Shown here: one piece after another, positions 44,830 through 54,039 of the stretch | Layout: every line of letters starts with the position of its first letter | Numbering within the stretch: position 1 is the stretch's first letter | DNA from: Methanobacteriota archaeon | Lineage (GTDB): Archaea; Halobacteriota; Methanomicrobia; Methanomicrobiales; Methanomicrobiaceae | Reading direction: 5' to 3' | Length of the DNA stretch: 64,000 nucleotides | Assembly (NCBI GenBank): GCA_016841665.1 | Contig: JAENYT010000002.1 | Location: forward strand, 1 to 64,000 | Notes under the pieces: model-generated | What the model saw: only the letters and a program-made list of their open reading frames with translations | The model's database searches: none | Told to the model about the DNA's origin: nothing | Program-made: the position numbers and the translations under genes

Positions 44830-45222
44830 TTATCCTGCATGGTAGCAGGATGATTTGACCACCTCGACAATGGTGGGTTTGGTCCAGTCCCGGCCCTCCA
44901 CGCCCTTGGCCATGATGCTGTCCAGGTACTTCACCTTGATCCGGGCGCTCATCCGCTCCCGTTCTTCGTAGAAGAAGGGCGTGATGGCCTCCACCATCCT
45001 CTTCATGTTGATAGTGATGGAGACGATGTCGACGATGATCCCAGAATCGCCTATCGCGAGGTCGTCGAGGTCGACCGGGGTCAGGAAGACACAGTCCCCC
45101 GGATTGACACTGGTGAGGGTGATGATGTTGTGAGCGCTCTGCAGCTCGAGGGTGCGGGCTTTTCCTTTTTTGAGCTCGCTGATCACCGAGGGGGATATTC
45201 CTGTTAATGCGGCACATTTCAT
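44830..45222 (-). CDS. DUF473 family protein
   Basis: A 130-residue archaeal protein (MKCAALTGISPSVISELKKG, RTLELQSAHNIITL, PGDCVFLTPVDLDDLAIGD) that matches DUF473 as I know it; no function is established. The ATG at 45222 follows GGTGATC closely and lies beside the stop of the PAC2 gene; a GTG at 45231 is also possible. Co-transcribed with the PAC2 gene. Confidence 0.75.
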   Translation of the reverse strand: MKCAALTGISPSVISELKKGKARTLELQSAHNIITLTSVNPGDCVFLTPVDLDDLAIGDSGIIVDIVSITINMKRMVEAITPFFYEERERMSARIKVKYLDSIMAKGVEGRDWTKPTIVEVVKSSCYHAG

Positions 45223-45227
45223 TGCGA

Positions 45228-45941
45228 TCACCCGTACATTGGAAGCTGCTCTTTCTTGGGCATCTGTTCCGTCTTCTCCACCTGCTCGGCCATCTTCTGC
45301 ATCGCCGCCTCGATCTCCGAGGCCTGCTCGAGCAGGGGTTCGATGTCCACATTGAGGTCGTACATGTCGTTGATCACCGAGAGGGTCGCTGCCGCGGCAC
45401 GCGGGTCGGGCGTGTTCACCGTTTCACCGAGGAGGCCGACCGCAGGGATGTCCCTGACCTTGCACTCCGTCAGCAGGCTGCCGGCGATGCCTGATATGCT
45501 GCCCATGGGCAGGATGACGGTCCGATCCTCGATCATGCTGAGGTTCTCCTCGCTTGTCGTCACGCCGAAAACCCGTTTTTCGACCTCGTTGGTGATGATG
45601 CCGGCAATGGTAAGCACCTCCCTGACGCCGAACTGGGTGATCCAGTCGATCAGGCCGTTCGCCACTTCGTAGCAGATCATGGGGTGAATGGGGATGTCTG
45701 CGACGATGACCATGAGGGAATCCTTCTCGTAGAACCGCACCGGGACGTTGATGACGCCCTTTGTCATCATTGCCAGTGGAGGGAAGTATTTGCTGGTGAC
45801 ATTCCCGATATGCTCGAACTCCATCTGTTCCACGAGATATTGGAGCGCGATGCTTCCCACAAGACCGCTGCCTGGAAATCCTATGAGGATAGTGGTCTCC
45901 GGCCCGCTCAGGGGTTTGGATATGATCTTAATATCTTCCAT
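45228..45941 (-). CDS. PAC2 family protein (proteasome assembly chaperone-like)
   Basis: A 237-residue protein with the PAC2 features ILIGFPGSGLVGSIALQYL, VIVADIPIHPMICYEVANGL and AVGLLGETVNTPDPRAAAATL. Archaeal members are homologous to proteasome assembly chaperones, although this role is unproven here. A coiled, Glu/Lys/Met-rich C-terminal tail follows. I start it at MEDIKII (45941); a GTG at 45953 is an alternative. Confidence 0.85.
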   Translation of the reverse strand: MEDIKIISKPLSGPETTILIGFPGSGLVGSIALQYLVEQMEFEHIGNVTSKYFPPLAMMTKGVINVPVRFYEKDSLMVIVADIPIHPMICYEVANGLIDWITQFGVREVLTIAGIITNEVEKRVFGVTTSEENLSMIEDRTVILPMGSISGIAGSLLTECKVRDIPAVGLLGETVNTPDPRAAAATLSVINDMYDLNVDIEPLLEQASEIEAAMQKMAEQVEKTEQMPKKEQLPMYG

Positions 45942-45999
45942 GGTATCACACACAGGCGCTTCACATTACATTAACATATGTTCATCACTAAAAAATGGT

Positions 46000-46317
46000 A
46001 TGCAAGAATACCCCATCAAGAGAGGATTTACCAAGGGTTTTGAGGTGCGCATGGTCGATGGGCTCGAAACATACTTCAAAACGCAGCCTGAAGAATCGGG
46101 CGACCGCTATCGCATCTCCTACGGGGCACTCAAACGTCTCGAGGTCTCTAGGGGGGAGAAGGGAAAGACGCTCGTGGTGGACACCGAATCAGACCGGAGC
46201 ATCGAGGACGACGAGGTGATCCTGGATACCAACCGGCGGTTCCGGGACTACCTCCAGCATGTCACCGGGTACACCGCCAAAGAGCGGGCAAAGAAGATGC
46301 AAAAGAAAGGTGATTGA
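46000..46317 (+). CDS. DUF5611-like protein
   Basis: A 105-residue protein starting MQEYPIKRGFTKGFE, consistent with the methanogen family DUF5611 as I recall it. It is soluble, alpha/beta (YRISYGALKRLEVSRGEKGK, LVVDTESD) with a basic C-terminus. The ATG at 46000 is in frame with the stop; a nearby ATG at 45995 is out of frame. Short leader or leaderless. Convergent with leuS. Confidence 0.7.
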   Translation: MQEYPIKRGFTKGFEVRMVDGLETYFKTQPEESGDRYRISYGALKRLEVSRGEKGKTLVVDTESDRSIEDDEVILDTNRRFRDYLQHVTGYTAKERAKKMQKKGD

Positions 46318-46323
46318 TTTTTT
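46318..46323 (+). terminator. T-run after DUF5611
   Basis: TTTTTT directly after the DUF5611 stop and before the convergent leuS stop. Confidence 0.35.
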
Positions 46324-46328
46324 CGTAG

Positions 46329-49106
46329 TTACTCGATCACGATGGCAGGCTTGAAGGGGAGGGCCGATGCCGCCTTGGGGTGCGTGCTCTCCCCTGCCCC
46401 GAGGATCGTGACCTGAACGCCGAATTCCCGCTCCAGGAACTCTTTTGCCTCTTCGAACACTGCGGTCTCGTCGACGGGTAAGATCGCCAGCTGCTCGACC
46501 AGCTGGGGCGGGAGGCGGTGGATGAGGTTGGTGATCTGCTTTGCGGCATCGGTTGCCGCCCTGCCCCGGTTCCGCATCTCCTCGTCCTTCATGATCTCCC
46601 TGATCACCTGCGTCCGGTCGGAGGATGCCGCGATGGTGGCAAATACCTGCTGCTTCCAGGCAGGCGCCGTGAAGAGGGTGATGCCTTCCGGCTCGATCTG
46701 GATGAGTTTCATGATGGATTCTATGTCCTCCGCGGTGCGGGCCAGCAGTTCCTCGGCGAGCTCGACGCCCGGGTCGATGAGGGCATCGTCTGCCTCGGGC
46801 CAGGGGGCGTAGGCGACCGGCCCCTCTCCGCCGAGGTCTGCCCAGAGCTGCTCGCAGGTGTGGGGTATGAAAGGAGCGAGCAGACGCACCCAGGTCGTGG
46901 CAAGGCTCTCGAGCAACGCCGAACCCCGCACTCCCTCGGGCAGGCGCCTGCGGTACCACTTGAGGTCTGCCTCGATGCCGAAGTAGGACTCCTGCAGCGC
47001 CTGGCGGGTCTGGAACGATTGAAGGGCACCGGTGGTCTGTTCAATCCGGTGCTGGATGCGGCTCTGCAGCCACCGTTCGATGGGATAGGTGCCTTCCGCG
47101 GTGGCAGCGTCGGTCACGGTATTCCAGAACCGCTCGATCTGTTTCCTGGTCGAGGTGACAAACTCATTCCGCCAGTCGAAGTCCTGCCAGGGCTCGGCAC
47201 TGCCTACCAGGAACATGCGCACCGTGTCCGCGCCAAACTCTTCGAGGGCGTCCTCGAGAAGGATTACGTTGCCCTTGGACGAGGACATCTTGGCCCCGTC
47301 GAGCAGGCCCATGCCGAAGACCACCATGCCCTCGGGCTGCAGGGCCGGCGGGAAGAGGGCTACATGGTGGAAGAGCTGGAAGGTCAGGTGGTTGGAGATG
47401 AGGTCCTTTGCCGAGAAGCGGTAGTCGTAGGGGTACCAGTACAGGAATTCCGACCGGAGAGAATCGAGTGTCTCCTGCGGCAGGGTATCAGGGCTGCCGG
47501 TGCCGAGGAAGATGTAGTCGAAGACCTCAGGGGTAAGCCGGCCGGGATCGATCTCCCGCAGCTTGTGGGCGATGGTGTAGTAGGCCATGTAGATCGTGGA
47601 ATCGCTCAGCGGCTCCACGAGCCATTCCTTATCCCACGGCAGCCTGGTGCCGAGGCCGATGCGCCTGGTGCATGCCCAGTCTTTGAGCCAGTCGACGGTG
47701 CGGTCGAATTCGGCTTTGATCTCGGAAGGGACGAGGGATATTGCGTTGAGTTCCTCGTGCACCTTCTCTTTCCACTCCGGATCGCTGTACTGGAGGAACC
47801 ACTGGTCGTGGAGGATGCGGACGTAGACGCGGCTTCCGCACCGGCAGATGACAGAGCGCGTGTCGAAATCGTACATCACCGCCGATCCGTAGCGCTCGAG
47901 CATGATGGCCGCAACCTCGTCCCGGGCCTCCCTGACCGGCTTTCCGCCGTAGGCGGGAAGCATTCTGCCCCTGGAGAACTCGGCATTGTAGACCTCCTGG
48001 GTGAGAACCTCCATGGCGGGATCGTTCTGATCCTCCACCCCCGCCTTCTCCACGGCATCTTTGGCCGGCACTTCTCCGTAGCCTTCCACCGCAATGAGGG
48101 GAACGGGGGTAATGCCGGTGTACTGCCCGGCCTGCTGGAGATCGCGCAGGGCGATGTAGTCGAAGGGGGCGTGGGCGGGAACGCTCATCACGATGCCGGT
48201 CGCCATGTCGGGGTCGACGAAGGTGGCGGGAAGGATGGGTACGTCACCGCTGAAGGGGTGGGAGACCGTCTGCCCGATAAGATCGCTGCCGTTGATCCTG
48301 CCCTCTATTGCCACCTCGTGGTCCTGCAGGCGGATCTTTTCGGCCGCCTCAAGGGAGAGTATCCATTTCTGGCCGTCCACCAAAACTTTGACGTATTCCA
48401 CTTCTGGATTGACCCAGAGATTGGTCACCCCGTAAGTGGTCTCCGGCCGCAGGGTTGCGCAGGGGAGGCGGTACTCGCCCCATGAAAACATGACCAGGAC
48501 GAACTTGATGATCTCCGCCTTGTCCCCTTCGAGCAGATCGTGATCGCCAACGGGGTTGTCGCACATGGGGCAGTACTTGACCGGGTGGGCGCCTCGCACC
48601 ACGTGGTTCTGCTCGTGGAGGTGAAGGTACTGCCACTCGATGAATTTGCTATACTGCGGATCGACCGTGGTGAACCTGCGCCTCCAGTCGATGGAGAGGC
48701 CGCAGCGGCGCATCACCCGTTCGTACTCCTGGGAGAAATAACGGACGATCTCCATCGGCTCTTCGAAACGGGCCAGCACATCTGCCGGAACCCTGTAGAG
48801 ATCGGTATAGAGCCGGATGGTCTTTTCATCGTTCTGTGCGATACGGCGGGATATCCCGATGACCGGCGTGCCGGTGACATGGAAGGCCATGGGGTAGAGC
48901 ACCTGCTTGCCGGTCATCCGCCAGAACCGGGCAATGACGTCTGGCACAATGTAGGTGCGCCCGTGGCCCACGTGCATGGCTCCGCTCGGGTAGGGGTAGG
49001 CCACTGTCAGGTAGAGCTTGTCACCCTGAACCGGGTCCGCGTCAAACATATGCTCCCAGCGTTCATTGCACTCCCGCTCACTTTTTTTCATGTCAAATCT
49101 GCTCAA
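46329..49106 (-). CDS. leuS: Leucyl-tRNA synthetase (archaeal/eukaryotic type)
   Basis: A 925-residue class I synthetase. HIGH is HVGHG in PYPSGAMHVGHGRTY, the editing domain includes the region around VPAHAPFDYIALRDL, and KMSKS is KMSSSKGNVI. The order of CP1 and the long C-terminal helical region is typical of archaeal LeuRS. I chose TTG at 49106 because GGAGG lies 9 nt upstream; ATG at 49091 would lose five residues and has no SD. It follows the PIN-PilT-KH gene by 38 bp. Confidence 0.94.
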   Translation of the reverse strand: MSRFDMKKSERECNERWEHMFDADPVQGDKLYLTVAYPYPSGAMHVGHGRTYIVPDVIARFWRMTGKQVLYPMAFHVTGTPVIGISRRIAQNDEKTIRLYTDLYRVPADVLARFEEPMEIVRYFSQEYERVMRRCGLSIDWRRRFTTVDPQYSKFIEWQYLHLHEQNHVVRGAHPVKYCPMCDNPVGDHDLLEGDKAEIIKFVLVMFSWGEYRLPCATLRPETTYGVTNLWVNPEVEYVKVLVDGQKWILSLEAAEKIRLQDHEVAIEGRINGSDLIGQTVSHPFSGDVPILPATFVDPDMATGIVMSVPAHAPFDYIALRDLQQAGQYTGITPVPLIAVEGYGEVPAKDAVEKAGVEDQNDPAMEVLTQEVYNAEFSRGRMLPAYGGKPVREARDEVAAIMLERYGSAVMYDFDTRSVICRCGSRVYVRILHDQWFLQYSDPEWKEKVHEELNAISLVPSEIKAEFDRTVDWLKDWACTRRIGLGTRLPWDKEWLVEPLSDSTIYMAYYTIAHKLREIDPGRLTPEVFDYIFLGTGSPDTLPQETLDSLRSEFLYWYPYDYRFSAKDLISNHLTFQLFHHVALFPPALQPEGMVVFGMGLLDGAKMSSSKGNVILLEDALEEFGADTVRMFLVGSAEPWQDFDWRNEFVTSTRKQIERFWNTVTDAATAEGTYPIERWLQSRIQHRIEQTTGALQSFQTRQALQESYFGIEADLKWYRRRLPEGVRGSALLESLATTWVRLLAPFIPHTCEQLWADLGGEGPVAYAPWPEADDALIDPGVELAEELLARTAEDIESIMKLIQIEPEGITLFTAPAWKQQVFATIAASSDRTQVIREIMKDEEMRNRGRAATDAAKQITNLIHRLPPQLVEQLAILPVDETAVFEEAKEFLEREFGVQVTILGAGESTHPKAASALPFKPAIVIE

Positions 49107-49144
49107 TGCCTTTTTCCTCCGTGATGGTCGCAAAATTCCGGTAT

Positions 49145-51013
49145 CTACACCGGTCTCAGTTTGATAATCTCCCCCTCGTCGTACCGGCGCAGCATCTCCT
49201 GGGAGATACTGCTGTTCTTGGCGAGGTGGATCTCGCCGTGGTCATCGACCGTGGCGGTGAAGAGGTATTCCTTTCCTCCGAAGACATCGACGATCTTGCC
49301 ACGCTGGTCCGGTGCGACGATGACGAGCTGCCGGTTGTCGATCCTGATCCGGACGCCGCCTTCAAGCTGGATATCCTCCTCCCTGGACGGGGCGGGTTCG
49401 ACCTTCTGGCGCTCCAGTTCGCTCCTCGGGCGGATGTCGATGCCGATGCTGAGTTTGTTGACGATGCTGGCCACGTTCTTGCCGCCTTTGCCGATGGCTG
49501 CAGGGATGTCCCTGTCGTCGATATAGACCACGGCCTTGTTGTCCGTCTGCATCCGCACTTCCACGTATCCGTCCGTGAAACGTCCCAGTTCACGCTGTAT
49601 TTCGCGTTCGGCAAGTTTCCAGGAGATTTTTTCCTCGGGTTCCGCCTTTGCAGCGGCAGGGATCTCCCTGGCCGCGGGCAGCACGATGATCTCGCCCTCG
49701 TATTTGAAGATCTCGAATTCGGTTGCCCCTGTTTCGTGTTCGGTGATGGTGATCACCGGTTTTTGGGTCGTTTCCGCGGGCATGCCTTCTGGGCGCTTGA
49801 TGGAGAAGCCGACGTCGTAAACCCTGCTGATCTCCCCTTCGGTGACGAAGATGATGGTGTTGATGATCTGGGGAAGGGTGCCGAAGTCCACCCGCTCGAG
49901 GAAGCGCTGCAATGCATCCTGCACCCGTGTGGCATGCACCACGCCGACCATGCCCAGACCGGCAAGCCGCATGTCGCCGAATGTTTTGAAATCTTCATTC
50001 TTGCGCAGCTCATCGAAGATGACGTAATCGGGGCGGAACAGCAGGAGCACCTCGGCGGTATTTCCCATGCTCCCGTCGAGAGAGGTATACTGGGTGATGT
50101 TGTCAGGGACCTGCAGGTCCCGCGGCGCCTCCATCGTCTTGATCACGAATCCGTGTTCTGCAAGGAACGTGGCGATGCTCTGGGCGAGGGTTGTCTTCCC
50201 GGCGCCGGGAGGCCCGGCAACGAGCAGCCCGCGCTGGTCGCCCAGGATGCGTTTCTTGATCAGCTCCGCCTTGCTGTACTCATTGAGGCTGATGTCCACG
50301 ATCGGGCGGACCGCCGAGATCTCCATGCCGTCGGAAAACGGCCTGCGTGCGATGGAGATTCTCAGTGACCCGATCTGTACCACCGTGATGCCCCTCTTCT
50401 CGATCTCGATGAACCCATCAGGGTCGCGTTTCGCACGTTCGACAATTTCCTGGGCCATCGTCCGGAGCTCGTGCTCTGTCAGGGGGACTTCGCGCAGGGT
50501 GACCAGCCGCATCTCCTTGAGCGTGCCTTTCTTGGCAACCGGCGGCACACGTTCCTTGAGATAGACTGCGGTGGTCTTTTCATCGAAGTACTGATCGATG
50601 GAGAGTGGGGAAAAATCGCCTATCTGAGGCCGCAGATAGAGTACTTCAAGCCCTTTTGCCTTGGCCACCTCGGCCTGGACGATGTCGCTGGTGATAAAAT
50701 TTGCCTCATAGTCGCTGGCAACGTTGCGGATCAATGCATCTATCTCGCCGCCGCTGGCAAGTTTCACCTGGTCGAGAGTGGGACGGTTCCCCACAAATTT
50801 CAGCTCGATAATGCCTTCATTTGCCATTTTGCAGAGCTGCTGGAGCTCGTTGAGGCCGCTGAATCCAATCTCGCGTCCCTGGTTGGCCTGTGATTCGAGT
50901 TCTGCGATAACAGCCTCGGCGATGATTATTGTTGCCCCTTTATATTCACCCGATTTTATCATTGAGGTGATGCGTCCGTCTATGACGACGCTGGTATCTG
51001 GTACTAATTTCAT
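49145..51013 (-). CDS. PINc/VapC-type ATPase with KH domain (PIN-PilT-KH)
   Basis: A 622-residue protein of a family common in archaea. It has an N-terminal PIN nuclease domain (LVPDTSVVIDGRIT, with D6 and D12 in place and FITSDIVQAEVA later), a PilT-like ATPase (GPPGAGKTTLAQSIATFL, then VIFDELRKNED) and a KH RNA-binding domain with the motif IPAAIGKGGKNVASIV. Probably an RNA-processing or RNA-surveillance ATPase. It lies between hisI and leuS, all leftward with short gaps. Confidence 0.92.
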   Translation of the reverse strand: MKLVPDTSVVIDGRITSMIKSGEYKGATIIIAEAVIAELESQANQGREIGFSGLNELQQLCKMANEGIIELKFVGNRPTLDQVKLASGGEIDALIRNVASDYEANFITSDIVQAEVAKAKGLEVLYLRPQIGDFSPLSIDQYFDEKTTAVYLKERVPPVAKKGTLKEMRLVTLREVPLTEHELRTMAQEIVERAKRDPDGFIEIEKRGITVVQIGSLRISIARRPFSDGMEISAVRPIVDISLNEYSKAELIKKRILGDQRGLLVAGPPGAGKTTLAQSIATFLAEHGFVIKTMEAPRDLQVPDNITQYTSLDGSMGNTAEVLLLFRPDYVIFDELRKNEDFKTFGDMRLAGLGMVGVVHATRVQDALQRFLERVDFGTLPQIINTIIFVTEGEISRVYDVGFSIKRPEGMPAETTQKPVITITEHETGATEFEIFKYEGEIIVLPAAREIPAAAKAEPEEKISWKLAEREIQRELGRFTDGYVEVRMQTDNKAVVYIDDRDIPAAIGKGGKNVASIVNKLSIGIDIRPRSELERQKVEPAPSREEDIQLEGGVRIRIDNRQLVIVAPDQRGKIVDVFGGKEYLFTATVDDHGEIHLAKNSSISQEMLRRYDEGEIIKLRPV

Positions 51014-51037
51014 AAAAAATCACCATTTTTCTCGCAC

Positions 51038-51406
51038 TTATTGTACAGTAGTATTGTATACCTTTTCAGGCTCAAATACCTTTTCAGCAATGATTTCACC
51101 GTCAATGGTGCGGTAAAAACAGCTTTTGTAGCCTGTATGGCAGGCAGCTCCATGCTGTTTCACCTGGTAAATGAGGGTGTCCTCGTCGCAATCGGTGAGG
51201 ATCCGGACAACCCTCTGGGTGTGTCCGCTCTCTTCCCCTTTTTTCCAGAGTTTCTGCCTGCTCCTGCTGAAATAGTGTGCGAATCCCGTGGTCCTGGTGA
51301 GCTCTACTGCCTCTTCGTTTGCGTAGGCCACCATCAGAATATCTTTTGTCTGCACGTCCTGTGCGACGACAGGTATCAATCCATCGGTAAAGTTCAGTGG
51401 TATCAT
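51038..51406 (-). CDS. hisI: Phosphoribosyl-AMP cyclohydrolase
   Basis: Third step of histidine biosynthesis; opens the adenine ring of PR-AMP. The 122-residue protein has the family core [20 protein letters not shown] and the zinc/metal residues in [21 protein letters not shown]. The ATG at 51406 follows GGAGTG. No other his gene is in the window, so the pathway is scattered, and the domain is not fused to a HisE part. Confidence 0.94.
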   Translation of the reverse strand: MIPLNFTDGLIPVVAQDVQTKDILMVAYANEEAVELTRTTGFAHYFSRSRQKLWKKGEESGHTQRVVRILTDCDEDTLIYQVKQHGAACHTGYKSCFYRTIDGEIIAEKVFEPEKVYNTTVQ

Positions 51407-51411
51407 GGTAT

Positions 51412-52200
51412 TTACACTCCGTATATCGCGGTCATCGCCGCGTATATGAGATCCCCGAAAAACACCGCCGTGAGAAATCCGGCAGTGATCGGCACAATGA
51501 AAGGAACGCCGTATGAGATCCATACTTTTCCTGCGTTTCGGTAATGAGCGAGCTCCTGCGTATATTGTTCGGGGTTGCGCTTGAGATCTCTCGTATACAT
51601 TCGCCTCTCACCGGCAATCATCCGGCGTAGGGCTCCCCGGAAGGTGATAAACTGCCTGGTAAGCTTGCCGTCCTGCTCATCGAACTCCTCCATGATAAAC
51701 CCGAATGTGTCTTCGATGCCGTTTCCGTCCACAGGAAATCCGACAAACATGTAGTGGAGAGGTGCACGGTTGCCCCTGATGATATTCATGACAAAGATTC
51801 CGAGGGGGGTTGCAATATTGAGGAGTACGGCATTCAGAAATACCACAAGAGGAAAGAAGAATAATGGGGGATAGCCGAACAGAGGCTCGATCGGGAAGAG
51901 TGGAATGCAGGCGGTGATAAATATCATCGCCCAGGCGTCCGCACCGCCGAACAGGTGAACATAGGCTGCGAGAAAGTAGAACAGCCCGCAGAATATCGCT
52001 GCCGCGCTGATGATTCCCAGTGCCAGCTGCGTGTCTGAAATGATTAGAGCGAGGTATGTCCATGCGGCCATCGGCACCGCGATTGCCAGCATGGGGTACC
52101 ACGTCCTGAACGGAACCCTCCGCTCCCGAAGGTCGAGGAGGGAGGCGTACCCCAGGGTGAAGGCAACAGCCATTGAGGCGATGACCAGTTGCGGGATCAT
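51412..52200 (-). CDS. A24-family prepilin/preflagellin peptidase
   Basis: Membrane aspartyl protease that processes class III signal peptides of archaellins and pilins. The two catalytic Asp are D23 in [10 protein letters not shown] and D88 in FGGADAW. About six membrane segments are present, and a long cytoplasmic insert (about 150-215) extends it past the usual FlaK size. I start it at 52200 because a TATA-like ATATTTAAA lies 26 bp upstream; ATG at 52215 adds five residues. It fits the type IV pilus-like genes at 59-64 kb. Confidence 0.85.
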   Translation of the reverse strand: MIPQLVIASMAVAFTLGYASLLDLRERRVPFRTWYPMLAIAVPMAAWTYLALIISDTQLALGIISAAAIFCGLFYFLAAYVHLFGGADAWAMIFITACIPLFPIEPLFGYPPLFFFPLVVFLNAVLLNIATPLGIFVMNIIRGNRAPLHYMFVGFPVDGNGIEDTFGFIMEEFDEQDGKLTRQFITFRGALRRMIAGERRMYTRDLKRNPEQYTQELAHYRNAGKVWISYGVPFIVPITAGFLTAVFFGDLIYAAMTAIYGV

Positions 52201-52308
52201 CTGGGGCAGAATCATGGGCCTTTAAATATTTGTTCCCGGAGCCATTTATGTGTGGCGATTCCCGGCATGCGTGCACCTGAAGCAGCCATACCGTGGGTCT
52301 TCCGGACC

Positions 52309-53403
52309 TCAGGTCCCCTGCTGGGAATTCCGCAGCGCCAGTTCCTGGAGAATTCCCCGTATCTGGCCCAGATGTGTCGTTGGTGAAGTGAGGAAACAGA
52401 TATGGGTGTCACGGTACGGCGCGATGATCACATTCTTTCCCTTCATCTGGAGGGTCATCTGGACAAAGGCGCCCATTCCCATTGCCGCTGCAATGCTCTC
52501 CGCCGCTCTGAGTGCATCTTCGGCAATCGCCGCCACCGCTTCGAAATCGGCATCGCCGAGTGCAACGACGGAGAACCCGTCACTGAACACTGATGCGGCA
52601 AGCACGCCGTTTCTCCGGAGAATCCATCCCATGTCGGCAACTTCCGAATCTTCGACCGGGAATGTGCGCGGCCCGGGAGAGGTCGTGAACGGTTCCGTAT
52701 CCCGTGCCCCGTCTTCTCTCTGTTCCGGTGCGCGTTGCGGTTCTGCGGAAGCGGCGGCGGGTGCGATCGGCCGGTCTTCCGTCTCCGTTTCTTCGAGCAA
52801 TTCTGCCCTGTCTTCAGGGAGTTCCTGGGCATCATCGTCCTCTTCGCTCTCCGTCACGTCGGATATCGAGTCGCTGAAATCAAGGGAATTCTCTGCAGAT
52901 TCAAGAATTTTGCGGACATCGGGGACGAATTCTTGTGATTCTTGTGATGTTGTGTCGTTGCCTTCCTCGGGATCAAATCCGGGGTACACGGCCGTTTTCT
53001 CGATCGGTTTGGCCTGGGCGGGCGGCCGGGATGATTCTGGAGCAGGTTTGACTGAAATGGCGGGAATATCCACGTCCAGGGGTGCAGGGGTCAGTTCCGA
53101 ACCCTGTTCACCATTATAGAGTGCGGATGCTTTCCGGTATTCTACCGCGTTGTACTTTTGCAGGCGGAAGGTGAGCAGGTCATACGTGCTGAAATAATCG
53201 AATGCCGGCTTCCCTCGCAGGACTTTTGAGCCGTGCTGGAAATAATAGGCTTCAGGCGTTCCCTTTTTGATCAGGATAAACCCTTCCCCGTCGCCGATCG
53301 TAATCACGACCGCCCCGATAAACCGCATGGTATGGGTCAAAATCCATTGCAGCGAGGCCTGCATGGCGCCGATACTCTTTCCTTTCGGCAGATCGTTGAT
53401 CAT
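52309..53403 (-). CDS. Multidomain protein with a C-terminal Roadblock/LC7-like domain
   Basis: A 364-residue protein. Residues 1-100 form a small N-terminal domain (GAVVITIGDGEGFILIKKGTPEAYYF) that resembles the start of the 58201 protein and may be DUF2226-like (uncertain). Residues 105-245 are a disordered acidic Pro/Glu-rich linker. The C-terminal 110 residues (GWILRRNGVLAASVFSDGF, EAVAAIAEDALRAAESIAAAMG, IAPYRDTHICFLTSPTTHLG) are Roadblock/LC7-like. It overlaps the 53400 Roadblock stop by 4 bp. The two probably form hetero-dimers. Confidence 0.7.
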   Translation of the reverse strand: MINDLPKGKSIGAMQASLQWILTHTMRFIGAVVITIGDGEGFILIKKGTPEAYYFQHGSKVLRGKPAFDYFSTYDLLTFRLQKYNAVEYRKASALYNGEQGSELTPAPLDVDIPAISVKPAPESSRPPAQAKPIEKTAVYPGFDPEEGNDTTSQESQEFVPDVRKILESAENSLDFSDSISDVTESEEDDDAQELPEDRAELLEETETEDRPIAPAAASAEPQRAPEQREDGARDTEPFTTSPGPRTFPVEDSEVADMGWILRRNGVLAASVFSDGFSVVALGDADFEAVAAIAEDALRAAESIAAAMGMGAFVQMTLQMKGKNVIIAPYRDTHICFLTSPTTHLGQIRGILQELALRNSQQGT

Positions 53404-53747
53404 AATGCGGCGGTAATGGTGTCCCTGTTCTTTTTCAGTTCATATCGTATTCTGCCAATATTAGTATTATTTTTTGTCATGATTGCCAGAATATGGTCAT
53501 CATCGAGCGATGTTGCCAGAAGCGTGCCCTCTTTTAGCTCCACGAAGATCATGGTCAGTTCATCGCGGCTGAGCTCGTAAGCCATCGAGCTCGATGCGAT
53601 CAGCCCCTGGTGCACTCGCTGCCCCAGTTCCTCGAGGTCCATAGTCACCCGGCCGGCCTTTTCAAGGACGGTGCCGCCGTCTTCTACGACACATGCCGCA
53701 AGGACACCTTCCAGAATCAAAAATTTTTTCAACGCCTGCTTCAACAT
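53400..53747 (-). CDS. Roadblock/LC7-domain protein (MglB-like)
   Basis: A 115-residue single Roadblock domain, a dimerising fold that in MglB acts on a Ras-like GTPase. The end NIGRIRYELKKNRDTITAAL is nearly the same as that of the 57848 paralogue, and MLKQALKKFLILEGVLAACVV opens the same way. A TATA-like element (53775-53782) lies about 31 bp upstream. No MglA GTPase gene is in the window. Confidence 0.83.
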   Translation of the reverse strand: MLKQALKKFLILEGVLAACVVEDGGTVLEKAGRVTMDLEELGQRVHQGLIASSSMAYELSRDELTMIFVELKEGTLLATSLDDDHILAIMTKNNTNIGRIRYELKKNRDTITAAL

Positions 53748-53774
53748 ATGATGATAAATAGTAGTATCCGTGGA

Positions 53775-53782
53775 CTATAAAT
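53775..53782 (-). promoter_or_regulatory. Internal TATA box before the Roadblock gene
   Basis: Minus-strand ATTTATAG, 28-35 bp before the ATG at 53747. It suggests that the Roadblock pair can be transcribed separately from the HAMP and small-protein genes. Confidence 0.45.
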
Positions 53783-53803
53783 ATTTCAGGATTTTTTTGG
53801 ATA

Positions 53804-54028
53804 TCATCCGAGTCCCTGGATACTGGTTTTCAATTTTTCTGCTGCCGGCTGCCCGAGGCTCATGAGAACCGTCTCATAAAAACTCTCCGAGAGGGGCTGG
53901 ATGTCCTGGACGGTGAGGTCGACGGCTTTTTTCCCGAGATTCTTGCTGCAGCAGCGGTCGAGGAGAATGGGTGCGGCGGGGCCGACCTCATCCTTGAGTA
54001 TGGCGATGATCTGTTCACGAAGGTGCAT
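53804..54028 (-). CDS. Small protein of unknown function
   Basis: A 74-residue soluble protein (MHLREQIIAILKDEVGPAAP) with a Cys pair DRCCSKN and a helical pattern. GAGGAA precedes the ATG at 54028. I do not recognise it. It sits 11 bp after the HAMP gene and 56 bp before the Roadblock gene, so it is probably part of the same signalling unit. Confidence 0.6.
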   Translation of the reverse strand: MHLREQIIAILKDEVGPAAPILLDRCCSKNLGKKAVDLTVQDIQPLSESFYETVLMSLGQPAAEKLKTSIQGLG

Positions 54029-54039
54029 GGGTATTCCTC

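Noticed and set aside
46518-48485. A 655-residue open frame on the plus strand
   Set aside because: It is antisense to leuS, which is full-length and conserved; the composition (Gly/Glu/Val-rich with scattered His) is typical of a shadow frame.
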